The position numbers and the translations under genes were made by a program. A stretch of 25,198 nt of DNA, taken from positions 1 through 25,198 of the IMG/VR virus record IMGVR_UViG_3300021247_000197; one strand, written 5' to 3'. Under the pieces are notes generated by a model. That model saw nothing but the letters and a program-made list of their open reading frames with translations, was not told the origin of the DNA and ran no database searches. Each line of letters begins with the position of its first letter. Positions within the stretch are counted from its first letter, which is position 1. This DNA comes from a virus. Shown piece after piece: positions 16,845 to 24,308 of the stretch.

Positions 16845-19662
16845 CTATGATCTCGTCTAGGTTTAGGAAGTCTGGGGTGTTGCAGTCAAAGTGCAGGACG
16901 TGAACAGGTGTGCCTTTGATCTTCGTACCTGTAGTCATGCGTCGGGTCGTAGCGCCTTTGTATATACCCTTACCCTCTAGCTGCTTCAACAATCCACGGT
17001 AGTTAATCTGTGCCTTCACGCAGTCATCACGGAATGGCTTAGACACAATAAACATCTGCTTGGTATCTGGCTCGTAGCGTATAAGCAGCGGACCGTACGG
17101 TTCTTGTTGCGGCGTAGCAAATAACTTAGTTCTAGCGTCAGCTTCACCGTTAACAATTAATGCGTTACGCATGTTGCGAATAATGTAATCACCCAGCGTA
17201 TTGGCTTCGCTTTCCACAGGAGCTATGCTGTTCTCACGGGTGTCACGAATCTGCTTGATTACCCACTTATATACAGCTGGCATATCATAATCAATCAAAC
17301 CTATGTCACATGCGATCAACCCACCTGCTAGGTTACATGCAACGATTGCAGACCAGAAACGTTCGCGCTGGGTTAGGCGTAGCTCTTTGTCTATCTTTGC
17401 CTGTATGGATAGCGTTAGGCGAATATGCTCGTCACGGTCGCTAACTAGATGCTGTGCATAGATGTCCCCTGCCAACCCATAGTTTTCACGCAGCTGGTGG
17501 TCAAACATATGCTTACCTTCTGCAGTAGATATGATGTTGGTATAGCCAATCTCGTATTCAAACAGACGCATCAGCTCACCGTCTGGCGAGTTCTTAAGCG
17601 AACCCATCTTCTCTTCGAATGCCGCATTGGCGCTAGCCAAAGACATGCCAGCCCATGAAGTTAGGTTTGCACGTAACTCGTTAGCATTAGCCTTCTGACG
17701 ATCTTTACCGCGACCTTGTGACATGGCATATGCTAAGTCCGAGAAGTCCTCAGCTTTCATGTTGGTGATCTCGTCCATCGTGAACGGCAGATTATTCATA
17801 ACGCCAAGCCTGTGCATACGGGCGTTGATTGTGTCTTTAGGTATAGCGCATAGTCGCTCAGGATGCCCCCAGACGCTGTTGCACATATATAAAGTGGTCG
17901 ACTTACCTGAACCTGACCCCTTGAATATGACGTTGATGATTGCGCCGTTTAACCCTAAGAACTTTAGTAGCGGCGAGCCAAACGCAGTAAGTGCAGCAAA
18001 CGCATTCGGTTCTAAGCCGGGGCGGTTATACAGATTAAACACTTCTTGCCATTTTTCTAACGTACCTGTTGGGTTCATCCATTGTGCAAGATGCTTTGTG
18101 CTACTAGATGGAGGGCTGTAGAACACACCGTCCGCTGTGATCTCCCTATCCCCCACGATGAATTTGCTGTCTTTATCAGCCCATCCGAATTGTGGTCTCA
18201 TTATTTCTGCCTTCTTTGATAGTTGTAAGTTCTTTACACTTGCCTGTACGTACGTAGCAATGCTCTCCATTTGTTTGGGGTATCCGACTACCCCCCGTCT
18301 AGACAGCACTTTGCGTAAATCTTCCTTCACTACAACGTTGTCTAGCGGTACTGCAAACTCATCCAACCCCTCACGTGGTAGCCGTAGCCGCATCAATGCA
18401 GACATAGCGTTATCCAGAGCGGGATCTTTCATCATCTTGACTACATACAAGTCATGCTCGTAGACGACGGGATCTTCGTCTTCATCTTCTTTAGCCGTGC
18501 GGTATACACCACCGTTCTTACCGCGAAAGTAAGGCCACGGGTAAGGCGGTATGACTAAATTTTCTTTAACCCCTTCTGCTTCTGGCTCGGGGGCAACTAC
18601 ATAGCCTTCGTCTGTTTCTTCTGACTTAGCTATCTCTTTACCTAGTGTTATAGGTGTAGTGATCTTGCCTTTGTTAGGGCAGCCTTCGCATCCTGATGGG
18701 TTATGCTTTTCAAACGTGGTGCATAAGTGCGGTCCACCATTACGCTGCAAATCTCTAACCTTGTTGTCTACTTCTTCTGGGTCATAGCCGGGATACTGTG
18801 CAGACATCTTATGCGCAGCATTGATACCTTCCTCGCAGAACGCAGCTATAGATAAAGCCGAGCGCCATAGATCATAACTAATGGTGTCTTGGTTTTGATA
18901 GCAATGGACTAATTGATTACATCCGTTACCTTCACCAGACTTCAACATGATCGTTTTGAATTTCGATACACGATTGCCCATCAAAGCTAGTGTTAGCGCA
19001 CTGCGTTGTTTAGGAGGCCCGGGCGTAAAGATGCTTTTGTGTACTTCAGCAACACCAAGTAGTGTGCGTAGCTCAGCTAAACTTGTGGTCTTACCAAGCG
19101 ATATATTTTCGACGGGTGCTGGTGGCTCGTCTTTAAAGTTAAAAGTATTAGGTATGCGCAATATCCGCGCAGCCTCGAAGCAAGCTGGGTCAGCTAAAAG
19201 ATCATGGATGTCGCATAGTGCTTTCAAACGATTCGATACAGGCTCCCACTCCTCACGGGATATAACCGAATCAAGCACCCAGTACACATGAATCCCACGA
19301 CCTGAGTTAATCAGTGTGGGGCGTGGTAGTCCTATAGTCTTACAAAACCGTTGTAGTTCTTGTAATCCGGTAGCTTGGTCTACGTAGCCTTTACCTTCGG
19401 CTGCTTTGTCCTCACCGCAATCAATGTCCATCCAAAATGCTTTGAAGTACTTAGCATTCTCGCGCTTGCGGCTTTCGTCTGTTTCGTACTTTGCGCATCC
19501 AAAATATACGTTGCGTTTTTCCGCTAAGAACTTTGCCACGTGAGTTTCTAACTCAGCACGTGTCTGGACTAATTCTTGTAATACCGATTTACCTTTTATC
19601 CCTACAACGGCATACCACCCTTCGGTGGCAAGAACTGTATCTAACAGGTCGAAGTTAGCCAT
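16813..19662 (-). CDS. Primase-polymerase / ATPase (helicase) fusion protein
   Basis: A 949-aa protein counted from MANFDLLDTV (ATG 19662). An upstream in-frame start at 19716 would place the start inside the terminator hairpin, so it is rejected. An archaeo-eukaryotic-type primase domain comes first: motif I FWMDIDCG (Asp79, Asp81), motif II SGRGIHVYW (His125) and motif III ARILRIPNTFNFKD (near Arg169). A zinc-type cluster follows (Cys314, Cys325, Cys328 in LCTTFEKHNPSGCEGCPNKG). The C-terminal ATPase has Walker A FKGSGSGKSTT (Lys587) and Walker B LPFTMDEIT (Asp630, Glu631), in the manner of D5/DUF927-like replicative helicases. One protein can therefore prime and unwind DNA at the phage fork. 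No good Shine-Dalgarno precedes the start, and a strong terminator lies just upstream. Confidence 0.85.
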   Translation of the reverse strand: MANFDLLDTVLATEGWYAVVGIKGKSVLQELVQTRAELETHVAKFLAEKRNVYFGCAKYETDESRKRENAKYFKAFWMDIDCGEDKAAEGKGYVDQATGLQELQRFCKTIGLPRPTLINSGRGIHVYWVLDSVISREEWEPVSNRLKALCDIHDLLADPACFEAARILRIPNTFNFKDEPPAPVENISLGKTTSLAELRTLLGVAEVHKSIFTPGPPKQRSALTLALMGNRVSKFKTIMLKSGEGNGCNQLVHCYQNQDTISYDLWRSALSIAAFCEEGINAAHKMSAQYPGYDPEEVDNKVRDLQRNGGPHLCTTFEKHNPSGCEGCPNKGKITTPITLGKEIAKSEETDEGYVVAPEPEAEGVKENLVIPPYPWPYFRGKNGGVYRTAKEDEDEDPVVYEHDLYVVKMMKDPALDNAMSALMRLRLPREGLDEFAVPLDNVVVKEDLRKVLSRRGVVGYPKQMESIATYVQASVKNLQLSKKAEIMRPQFGWADKDSKFIVGDREITADGVFYSPPSSSTKHLAQWMNPTGTLEKWQEVFNLYNRPGLEPNAFAALTAFGSPLLKFLGLNGAIINVIFKGSGSGKSTTLYMCNSVWGHPERLCAIPKDTINARMHRLGVMNNLPFTMDEITNMKAEDFSDLAYAMSQGRGKDRQKANANELRANLTSWAGMSLASANAAFEEKMGSLKNSPDGELMRLFEYEIGYTNIISTAEGKHMFDHQLRENYGLAGDIYAQHLVSDRDEHIRLTLSIQAKIDKELRLTQRERFWSAIVACNLAGGLIACDIGLIDYDMPAVYKWVIKQIRDTRENSIAPVESEANTLGDYIIRNMRNALIVNGEADARTKLFATPQQEPYGPLLIRYEPDTKQMFIVSKPFRDDCVKAQINYRGLLKQLEGKGIYKGATTRRMTTGTKIKGTPVHVLHFDCNTPDFLNLDEIIDADSGSTVQS

Positions 19663-19683
19663 TGTTGTATTTATGTAAGAGGG

Positions 19684-19707
19684 AAAAAAGGGGGGACGAA
19701 TCCCCCC
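19684..19707 (-). terminator. Strong intrinsic terminator with UUCG loop between the ssDNA-binding and primase genes
   Basis: On the minus strand GGGGGGA, loop TTCG, TCCCCCC and then TTTTTT form a textbook terminator: a seven-pair stem (19690-19696 with 19701-19707), a UUCG tetraloop and a six-U tail (19689-19684). It begins 22 bases after the stop of the ssDNA-binding-type gene and its tail ends 21 bases before the primase ATG. It should cut most transcripts after the ssDNA-binding gene. The primase would then depend on read-through or on an internal promoter that I could not identify. Confidence 0.9.
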
Positions 19708-19729
19708 AGCTGCCATACAACGAGACTAG

Positions 19730-20635
19730 TTAGTCATCGCTCCATGCGTTAACTACGTCTGCAAGATTTTTCTTCGGCGCATCAGAGACTGCTTCCGTCT
19801 TCTTGCTAGCACGTTTAGTAGGTGCAGCAACTTCCTCTTCCTGTTGTACTGCCTCAGGCGCAGCAGCTTGCGGGGTCTTTTCGAACTCAGCACTATCTTC
19901 CCCCTTATCAATGCTAGCTACGTTTAGTGTGACAACCTTATGTGCTTCAGGTGAAGCAACAGCATCAGCAACGATAGTAGCTAACTCAGAACCTGCAGCT
20001 ACAAAGTCAACCGCTCTAAACAATACGCTTTGGTTGTCGTTGTTCTCATCGAAGCTAATCTCAGTAACAACACCATCGATGTCTTCACCATTAGCAATAA
20101 CGTAGTCTAAGTATGCGTTGAACGGGAATAGATGGTTAGTGCCTTTACCAAAGATAGACTTAGATGCAAGCTCTAACTGATATACCTGACCACTAGCATT
20201 ACCTTCCATATCATCAGGCAACACAACAGCTAAACGACGTTTGAATCTGCAAGCACGTGTATCACCTTGACCAGAACCTTTAATGTTCTGTGGGCATGTC
20301 TCGCAGTTCTTACCTTGTGGTGCTTTGATACTAGCATCAGGTTTTTGACCGTCGTTAGTCCAGCAATCTGGTGCAGTTGGTTCTGCATTAGGATCGTATG
20401 ACTTGAGGTAGAACGTACGTTGTACTTGCGGTGCTGCGCCAACAATAACAACACGCAATGGTGACTTCAACTTACCTACATCATCACCACCTACGATGCG
20501 TTTAAACATACCGTTGCGTGGAGAAATACGTGGTGTTCTTGCACCAGACTTCATCAACGATTGTGTTAAAGCACTAGGTGCTTTCTTAGTTACTGTCGAT
20601 ACATCACGATTCTTAAAAATTGAGACTTCGCTCAT
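19730..20635 (-). CDS. Putative ssDNA-binding protein with four-cysteine motif
   Basis: A 301-aa protein starting at an ATG with AAGGAG six bases upstream, overlapping the preceding gene by four bases (ATGA). The central region alternates beta strands (RVVIVGAAPQVQRTFYLKSY; RLAVVLPDD; GQVYQLELASKSIFGKG) as in an OB fold. Inside it are four cysteines, Cys91, Cys111, Cys114 and Cys129, in DCWTNDGQKP, NCETCPQNIKG and RACRFKRR, which could bind zinc. The last 100 residues are Ala/Glu/Lys-rich and disordered, ending in VVNAWSDD, an acidic tail of the kind by which ssDNA-binding proteins recruit partners. In context it would coat unwound DNA for the helicase, polymerase and nuclease. The call is by architecture, not by certain homology. 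The terminator after it would allow much higher expression than the primase. Confidence 0.6.
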   Translation of the reverse strand: MSEVSIFKNRDVSTVTKKAPSALTQSLMKSGARTPRISPRNGMFKRIVGGDDVGKLKSPLRVVIVGAAPQVQRTFYLKSYDPNAEPTAPDCWTNDGQKPDASIKAPQGKNCETCPQNIKGSGQGDTRACRFKRRLAVVLPDDMEGNASGQVYQLELASKSIFGKGTNHLFPFNAYLDYVIANGEDIDGVVTEISFDENNDNQSVLFRAVDFVAAGSELATIVADAVASPEAHKVVTLNVASIDKGEDSAEFEKTPQAAAPEAVQQEEEVAAPTKRASKKTEAVSDAPKKNLADVVNAWSDD

Positions 20636-21033
20636 TTGCTTCTCCTTACGATGATTTTATATTGGCTATCCACGAGCATGCCGGGTGGGAATGTATCGGG
20701 GTGTTCTTCTAGAAACTGCTTCATGTTGCCTTGATGTATTCGTTTTTCAAACACACCTATTGCATCATTTTCTCTTACGAAGTTGTAAAAGCTGTCCCAG
20801 TCATTTGTCCAGTAGCGAGTAGCTACACTACGCATGATGGTTCCTGCAGAAGTTTTAATGCTGTCAGCTCCGTTCTCTTTGCATATCTCTAACATTTCCT
20901 TTGAAAGAATATCCATTTGCTCTGATAGCTCGGAATCTTCTTCTTCGAATTTAGTTTTGAGTGCTGTGCGTTTATCACGAAGTTTGACGTATATCTCAAC
21001 CAGCTTATCTGCTGGGTAATCAGTTACATCCAT
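20632..21033 (-). CDS. Gam-like coiled-coil protein (putative nuclease inhibitor or recombination helper)
   Basis: A 133-aa protein with a strong start signal on the minus strand (AGAAGGAGCTAAGTATG). Residues 8-55 form a charged helix with heptad spacing (LVEIYVKLRDKRTALKTKFE onward), as in a coiled coil. The rest reads ADSIKTSAGTIMRSVATRYW, then DWDSFYNFVRENDAIGVFEK and a terminal strand YKIIVRRSK. A helical hairpin followed by a TxxGTI beta element recalls Mu Gam-like host-nuclease inhibitors and similar small recombination proteins of phages. The resemblance is only in layout. It overlaps the ssDNA-binding-type gene by four bases, so the two are translated together. A role in protecting or handling DNA ends is inferred from that pairing. 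Confidence 0.5.
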   Translation of the reverse strand: MDVTDYPADKLVEIYVKLRDKRTALKTKFEEEDSELSEQMDILSKEMLEICKENGADSIKTSAGTIMRSVATRYWTNDWDSFYNFVRENDAIGVFEKRIHQGNMKQFLEEHPDTFPPGMLVDSQYKIIVRRSK

Positions 21034-21269
21034 ACTTAGCTCCTTCTATAGTTATATGCGAGGTCACAGAATTAAAAGGGAGAACTCAACAAGGAAACTC
21101 TGCCCCCGCTGCGGATGTTATATCGCCACCTTCCGCTGGGCTAAACAAACAAGTCTGAGAACTAGGGAAGGATTCCCATCGCTTTTTTATGCAGTAAACA
21201 AATACAACATCCTAGCTCTCAGGCGTGTTTGACTTTTTATTCTACACTATTCTATTACAATGTAATTCA
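21034..21269. promoter_or_regulatory. Non-coding gap in the replication operon with inverted repeats, possible promoter region
   Basis: This is the longest gap in the window (236 bp), between the helicase stop and the 133-aa gene. It holds two 12-base arms, CTGAGAACTAGG (21155-21166) and CCTAGCTCTCAG (21211-21222), which match as inverted repeats at 11 of 12 positions. It also holds a short stem GGGAA/TTCCC (21165-21177) followed by six Ts on the plus strand, and a 13-base palindrome ATTACAATGTAAT (21254-21266) just past the helicase stop. I found no convincing -35/-10 pair for leftward transcription. A promoter or leader for the ssDNA-binding operon is plausible but unproven. No tRNA fold was seen. 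Confidence 0.35.
21056..21232 (+). CDS. Candidate 58-aa basic protein with CPRCGC motif (doubtful)
   Basis: A short reading frame runs rightward through the 236-bp gap, opposite to all neighbours. It reads MRGHRIKRENSTRKL, then CPRCGCYIATFRWAKQ and further to NILALRRV. CPRCG is a typical zinc-ribbon half-site, but no second cysteine pair follows, so a complete zinc ribbon cannot be formed by one chain. There is no ribosome-binding site before the ATG; that sequence is the leader of the opposing 133-aa gene. It fills almost the whole gap, which is either chance or the reason the gap exists. It could be real, but I would not use it without homologues. Confidence 0.2.
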   Translation: MRGHRIKRENSTRKLCPRCGCYIATFRWAKQTSLRTREGFPSLFYAVNKYNILALRRV

Positions 21270-22829
21270 CTATTCCGATAATTCTTGTTTATAGAGTTCG
21301 ATGATTCGATTATGATTTTTAATGTTGTTACGCAACATGCTATACATTCTTGCTTCTACTTCGCTACCCTTAATATGTACAATAGTCATTGCATTCTTTT
21401 GCCCCGGTCTATTGATACGTGCATTAGCTTGTAGATATGTTTCTACTGAAGTGACAGGTGCGTACCATATTATTGTATCTGCTGCTGTCAACGTCAAGCC
21501 ATGTGATGCAGCTTGTGGTTGAATGATTAACACTCGTGGATCTTGTTGTTCTTGAAAGCTTTTAATAATATCGTTACGTCTGTTGACAGGTACTTTACCG
21601 CTTATGATGTCAGTACTGATACCAGACTTCTTAAGATGTGCTTGGAGTAAATCTATCGTATGTGAAAACGGAACGAACACTAAAACTTTGTTGCTCGCTT
21701 CTTCTATAACTTCTTGCACCACGTTGAGACGGTTTGATACATCAAACTCAATAACTTCTTTAGTATCTGAATATACTGCGCCACCTGATATTTGCAATAG
21801 CTTATTAAGTTTAACTGCAGCGTTCACTGATGTAACTTCTTCACCTGCTGCTTCCATACGCATTAAGTTCTTTAGCGTTGCGTAGTACATCTTCTGTTGT
21901 GGTGTTAGCGGTGCTTCACGTTCTAGGTATGTTAACTCTGGTAGGTCTAGACATTGCGACTTCTCAAATCGTATAGCAGGTTGCAATGCGTTATGTACAG
22001 TTACTTCAGCATTAGGACGTGGTATCCATCTGAACTGCCCTACCTTCTCCATAACTTTGTCACGGAACTGACCAAAGAACTTAGGCACTCCATCAGGGTT
22101 AACTAACTTAGCTAAACCATACGCATCTACAGGTGACTGCGCTGCTGGTGTACCAGTCAACATCCATAGCCATGTATCAGGCGTAACAACAGACTTAAGT
22201 GTTTTCCATCTATTAGTCTGCATGTTTTTGTATGCAGATGCTTCGTCAGCTACGATAAGATCAAACCTACCATCAGCTATAAGGTCATCTTTAACAATCT
22301 CTAAGCCATCAAAGTTAATGATTACAAACTCAGCTTCACCGTTGATGACAGCCTTACGTGTTTCACGTTTGCCATAAGCAATGTCACAGCTACGATGCAC
22401 AGCGAACGTAAACAAATCGTTCTGCCATGCAGACTTCATGATAGATAGTGGGGCTATGATTAGTACACGACGCACTAGACCTAGCTTCATAAGATAGTCA
22501 GCTGCCCATATTACTGCTGCTGTTTTGCCTGTACCTTGTTCGTTAAAACAAAATGCTTTCTTGCGTAACGTTAAGAACGCTGCTGTTTCTTTCTGATGTG
22601 CAAACGGTCTATGCCTACCGGGCCAGTCGTAATCACGAGTAATGGTAGACGGTACGTTTTTAATTTTTAGATTAGCTAACTCTTGTGCTTCTTTTAGCCC
22701 CCAGAATACGGCGACATCATGCAACCCATCAACTAAGACTTGCACTACTTTGCTCCTTTTTATTTTTTCTGTTACTAGATGCGGTCGACGTGTGCGTACA
22801 ACTAGTAATTTGTTATCTACGATTTGCAT
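21270..22829 (-). CDS. SNF2-type DEAD/DEAH-family DNA helicase
   Basis: A 519-aa protein with the superfamily 2 motifs in order: RPFAHQKETA (Gln79) upstream, motif I NEQGTGKTAAV (Lys102), motif Ia APLSIMKSAWQ, motif II VADEAS (Asp195, Glu196) and motif III LTGTPAAQSP (224-228). Later come a second RecA fold (KVLVFVPFSHTIDLLQAHLK) and motif VI NARINRPGQKN (Arg474). DEAS with the RxxRPGQ ending is the SNF2/Rad54 style, common in phage replication modules. It would translocate on duplex DNA to help initiation, fork restart or recombination. The ATG at 22829 has no Shine-Dalgarno and overlaps the 61-aa gene by 13 bp, so translation is probably coupled. The family is secure; the exact role is inferred from context. 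Confidence 0.9.
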   Translation of the reverse strand: MQIVDNKLLVVRTRRPHLVTEKIKRSKVVQVLVDGLHDVAVFWGLKEAQELANLKIKNVPSTITRDYDWPGRHRPFAHQKETAAFLTLRKKAFCFNEQGTGKTAAVIWAADYLMKLGLVRRVLIIAPLSIMKSAWQNDLFTFAVHRSCDIAYGKRETRKAVINGEAEFVIINFDGLEIVKDDLIADGRFDLIVADEASAYKNMQTNRWKTLKSVVTPDTWLWMLTGTPAAQSPVDAYGLAKLVNPDGVPKFFGQFRDKVMEKVGQFRWIPRPNAEVTVHNALQPAIRFEKSQCLDLPELTYLEREAPLTPQQKMYYATLKNLMRMEAAGEEVTSVNAAVKLNKLLQISGGAVYSDTKEVIEFDVSNRLNVVQEVIEEASNKVLVFVPFSHTIDLLQAHLKKSGISTDIISGKVPVNRRNDIIKSFQEQQDPRVLIIQPQAASHGLTLTAADTIIWYAPVTSVETYLQANARINRPGQKNAMTIVHIKGSEVEARMYSMLRNNIKNHNRIIELYKQELSE

Positions 22830-23002
22830 TTTATTTTTACTGTATCGTTAACTGGATCAGCTTCTAAGGAATCACTTAAGCGTAATTTAATATAGGTAGG
22901 CCATACTAGAACACTATCCGTATCAAACACGTCTTTCATATCAATCCAGCCTGAACCAAAAGTAGTGAGCCAGATAACTCTAGCTTCATCTATTGTTGGC
23001 AT
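22817..23002 (-). CDS. Small hypothetical phage protein (61 aa)
   Basis: A 61-aa reading frame starting two bases after the stop of the HNH-like gene, with a weak purine-rich leader (AAGAAGAAATAACA). It overlaps the helicase start by 13 bp. The sequence MPTIDEARVIWLTTFGSGWI, then DVFDTDSVLVWPTYIKLRLS, is protein-like with strand-forming segments, three Trp residues and an acidic middle. It has no recognisable motif. The tight fit between two clear genes in the same direction is the main support. It may serve mainly to couple helicase translation to the upstream gene. Function unknown. Confidence 0.5.
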   Translation of the reverse strand: MPTIDEARVIWLTTFGSGWIDMKDVFDTDSVLVWPTYIKLRLSDSLEADPVNDTVKIKCKS

Positions 23003-23004
23003 TG

Positions 23005-23319
23005 TTATTTCTTCTTACGTTCTTTTGTGCTCGTTTCAGATACAACTTTATGGTTTGAACCACGCTTGAACGAACGATTAACTGACGGTGCTTCAATGCG
23101 CACACCATCTTTGTTAGTGCCACCCTTAGACAAAGCTTTAACATGCGCAACATCTTTACCTTCTCTGATGTCAGCAATCTTGTTGCCGTTCTTGTCTGCA
23201 CTCTTCTTATCTATTGCTTCACGTGCACGTTGACGCTCCATGCGTTCAGGTAGTTCGCCACGTTCTTTCTGCTGTTGATATTCTTTCTTGTACGGTCTCG
23301 GTTTGTTCACATATGGCAT
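23005..23319 (-). CDS. Small HNH-like protein, possibly a degenerate endonuclease
   Basis: A 104-aa protein. The start at 23319 (MPYVNKPRPYKKEY) is chosen because GGAG lies seven bases upstream; a longer frame to 23442 has no such signal and would overlap its neighbour heavily. Residues 1-45 are highly basic and helical (YQQQKERGELPERMERQRAR). Residues 50-85 read GKDVAHVKALSKGGTNKDGV and then RIEAPSVNRSFKRGSNH, resembling an HNH core: a His (59) before a loop with GGTN, then an Asn (81) on the closing helix. The usual Asp before the first His is Ala58 and the usual last His is not evident, so metal binding may be weakened. It may nick or process replication intermediates, or only bind DNA. 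It lies between the nuclease and helicase genes. Confidence 0.6.
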   Translation of the reverse strand: MPYVNKPRPYKKEYQQQKERGELPERMERQRAREAIDKKSADKNGNKIADIREGKDVAHVKALSKGGTNKDGVRIEAPSVNRSFKRGSNHKVVSETSTKERKKK

Positions 23320-23638
23320 TATAAATCTCCTTAACATCGCCAGTTGTTTTGTCGGGTTGCAATTTGTGTGGCGCAAAGTCACTAGCAGACAAACCAAATT
23401 CTTCTGGTGTAGAGTCCCATAGTGGCTTGCGTCGTTCATCAATAAAACTTTTTAGCATTTGATTGACGGATACAGTTACCTCCATCAACATTGCGCCTTT
23501 TTCTCTACGAAGTAACTCATTCACTAATTCAGTTACTATGTGCCGAACTTCATGGCGTATAGATGCTTTAATGCGTTCGTTAACTCTGTTCTCTAATATA
23601 ATTGCTGCATTTACGTCTTGATCGTTTAATTCTTCCAT
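23246..23638 (-). CDS. Hypothetical helical protein (130 aa)
   Basis: A 130-aa protein with a very good start signal (AGAAGGAGCTAGCATG), beginning one base after the stop of the Cas4-like gene. Residues 5-70 look like one or two long amphipathic helices (AAIILENRVNERIKASIRHE, then HIVTELVNELLRREKGAML, then VSVNQMLKSFIDERRK). A middle segment, WDSTPEEFGLSASDFAPHKL, is more structured, and the C-terminal 25 residues are polar. The last 74 bases overlap the HNH-like gene in another frame, which is more than usual here; the C-terminal end may be dispensable. I recognise no family. Helical content and position suggest an oligomeric accessory factor of the replication group. Confidence 0.55.
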   Translation of the reverse strand: MEELNDQDVNAAIILENRVNERIKASIRHEVRHIVTELVNELLRREKGAMLMEVTVSVNQMLKSFIDERRKPLWDSTPEEFGLSASDFAPHKLQPDKTTGDVKEIYNAICEQTETVQERISTAERTWRTT

Positions 23639-23639
23639 G

Positions 23640-24308
23640 CTAGCTCCTTCTATTATGTGGGCACTTATCGACTGGACAGAACTTACATAGTGGACCTGAG
23701 TTAGGATTCCATACGTTGTTAGTCATAGCCGCTTCTAATCTCGTTAACTCCGGATGCATAGTTGACATGTAAGCAGTAGCAAACATTGCTTCATGTTCTT
23801 TTTGTACAACTTCGTTACTCACTACAAACAACAAAGCAGACTTAAGTGTTTTAACTTGTGGGTAGTGCAAGAACACCGCACCTGCAAGTAAGTCTAGTTG
23901 TTTAGTATCCGCATACTTAGCGTTCTTACTAGTCTTGTAATCAACCAAGAAACCTTTATCACCTTGTATGATTAGTAAGTCAGCTATACCTCGCCACCAG
24001 ACATTCTTATCAAAGAATTCGCAAGGTATATACTTGCCATCTTTCTTCGCCACGCCCAGTTTGATCTCACAGTGTTTCTCACCTTCAATCTTTCGTAACG
24101 CTTCAAGCGTATCTCTAATAAAGCTGAACTTTGCGGGTATCTCCGTACCGTCACGTATGAAAAACTCCGCAGCACTATGAAGCTCCGTGCCATAGATCGT
24201 TGCAGCCGTGTCCGAATCTTTAACATCCTTCGCTACCTTTAAGTGATAGTACTTCTTAGGGCACTGATCGAAAGTTTTGATACTGCTGTAAGACCAAGCT
24301 ATTGACAT
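23640..24308 (-). CDS. Cas4-like PD-(D/E)XK exonuclease with Fe-S cysteines
   Basis: A 222-aa protein taken from ATG 24308, seven bases after GGAG and overlapping the polymerase stop (TGATG). A TTG two codons upstream is less likely. All parts of the RecB/Cas4-type nuclease are visible: Cys16 (FDQCPKKYYHL), His44 in YGTELHSAAE, Asp110 in WWRGIADLLI, Asp123-Tyr-Lys125 in FLVDYKTSK, Gln137 in TKQLDLLAGA, and a C-terminal cluster Cys208, Cys211, Cys216 (CKFCPVDKC) that with Cys16 would hold a 4Fe-4S cluster. Such phage enzymes resect DNA ends to give single strands for recombination or packaging. No cas1, cas2 or repeat array is present, so a CRISPR adaptation role is unlikely. It is probably co-translated with the DNA polymerase. 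Confidence 0.85.
   Translation of the reverse strand: MSIAWSYSSIKTFDQCPKKYYHLKVAKDVKDSDTAATIYGTELHSAAEFFIRDGTEIPAKFSFIRDTLEALRKIEGEKHCEIKLGVAKKDGKYIPCEFFDKNVWWRGIADLLIIQGDKGFLVDYKTSKNAKYADTKQLDLLAGAVFLHYPQVKTLKSALLFVVSNEVVQKEHEAMFATAYMSTMHPELTRLEAAMTNNVWNPNSGPLCKFCPVDKCPHNRRS

Noticed and set aside
21229-21260. TTGACT ... TATTAC as a rightward sigma70-like promoter
   Set aside because: It would transcribe antisense to the helicase gene. The AT-rich surroundings make such matches likely by chance.
21034-21269. Possible tRNA in the 236-bp gap
   Set aside because: No T-loop consensus, acceptor stem or CCA-adjacent discriminator could be fitted on either strand.
23320-23442. N-terminal extension of the HNH-like protein by 41 residues
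   Set aside because: There is no start signal at 23442, the extension overlaps the 130-aa gene, and the internal ATG at 23319 has GGAG at ideal spacing.
23640-24308. Cas4-like gene as part of a phage-borne CRISPR-Cas system
   Set aside because: No other cas gene and no direct-repeat array is present; the neighbours are replication genes.
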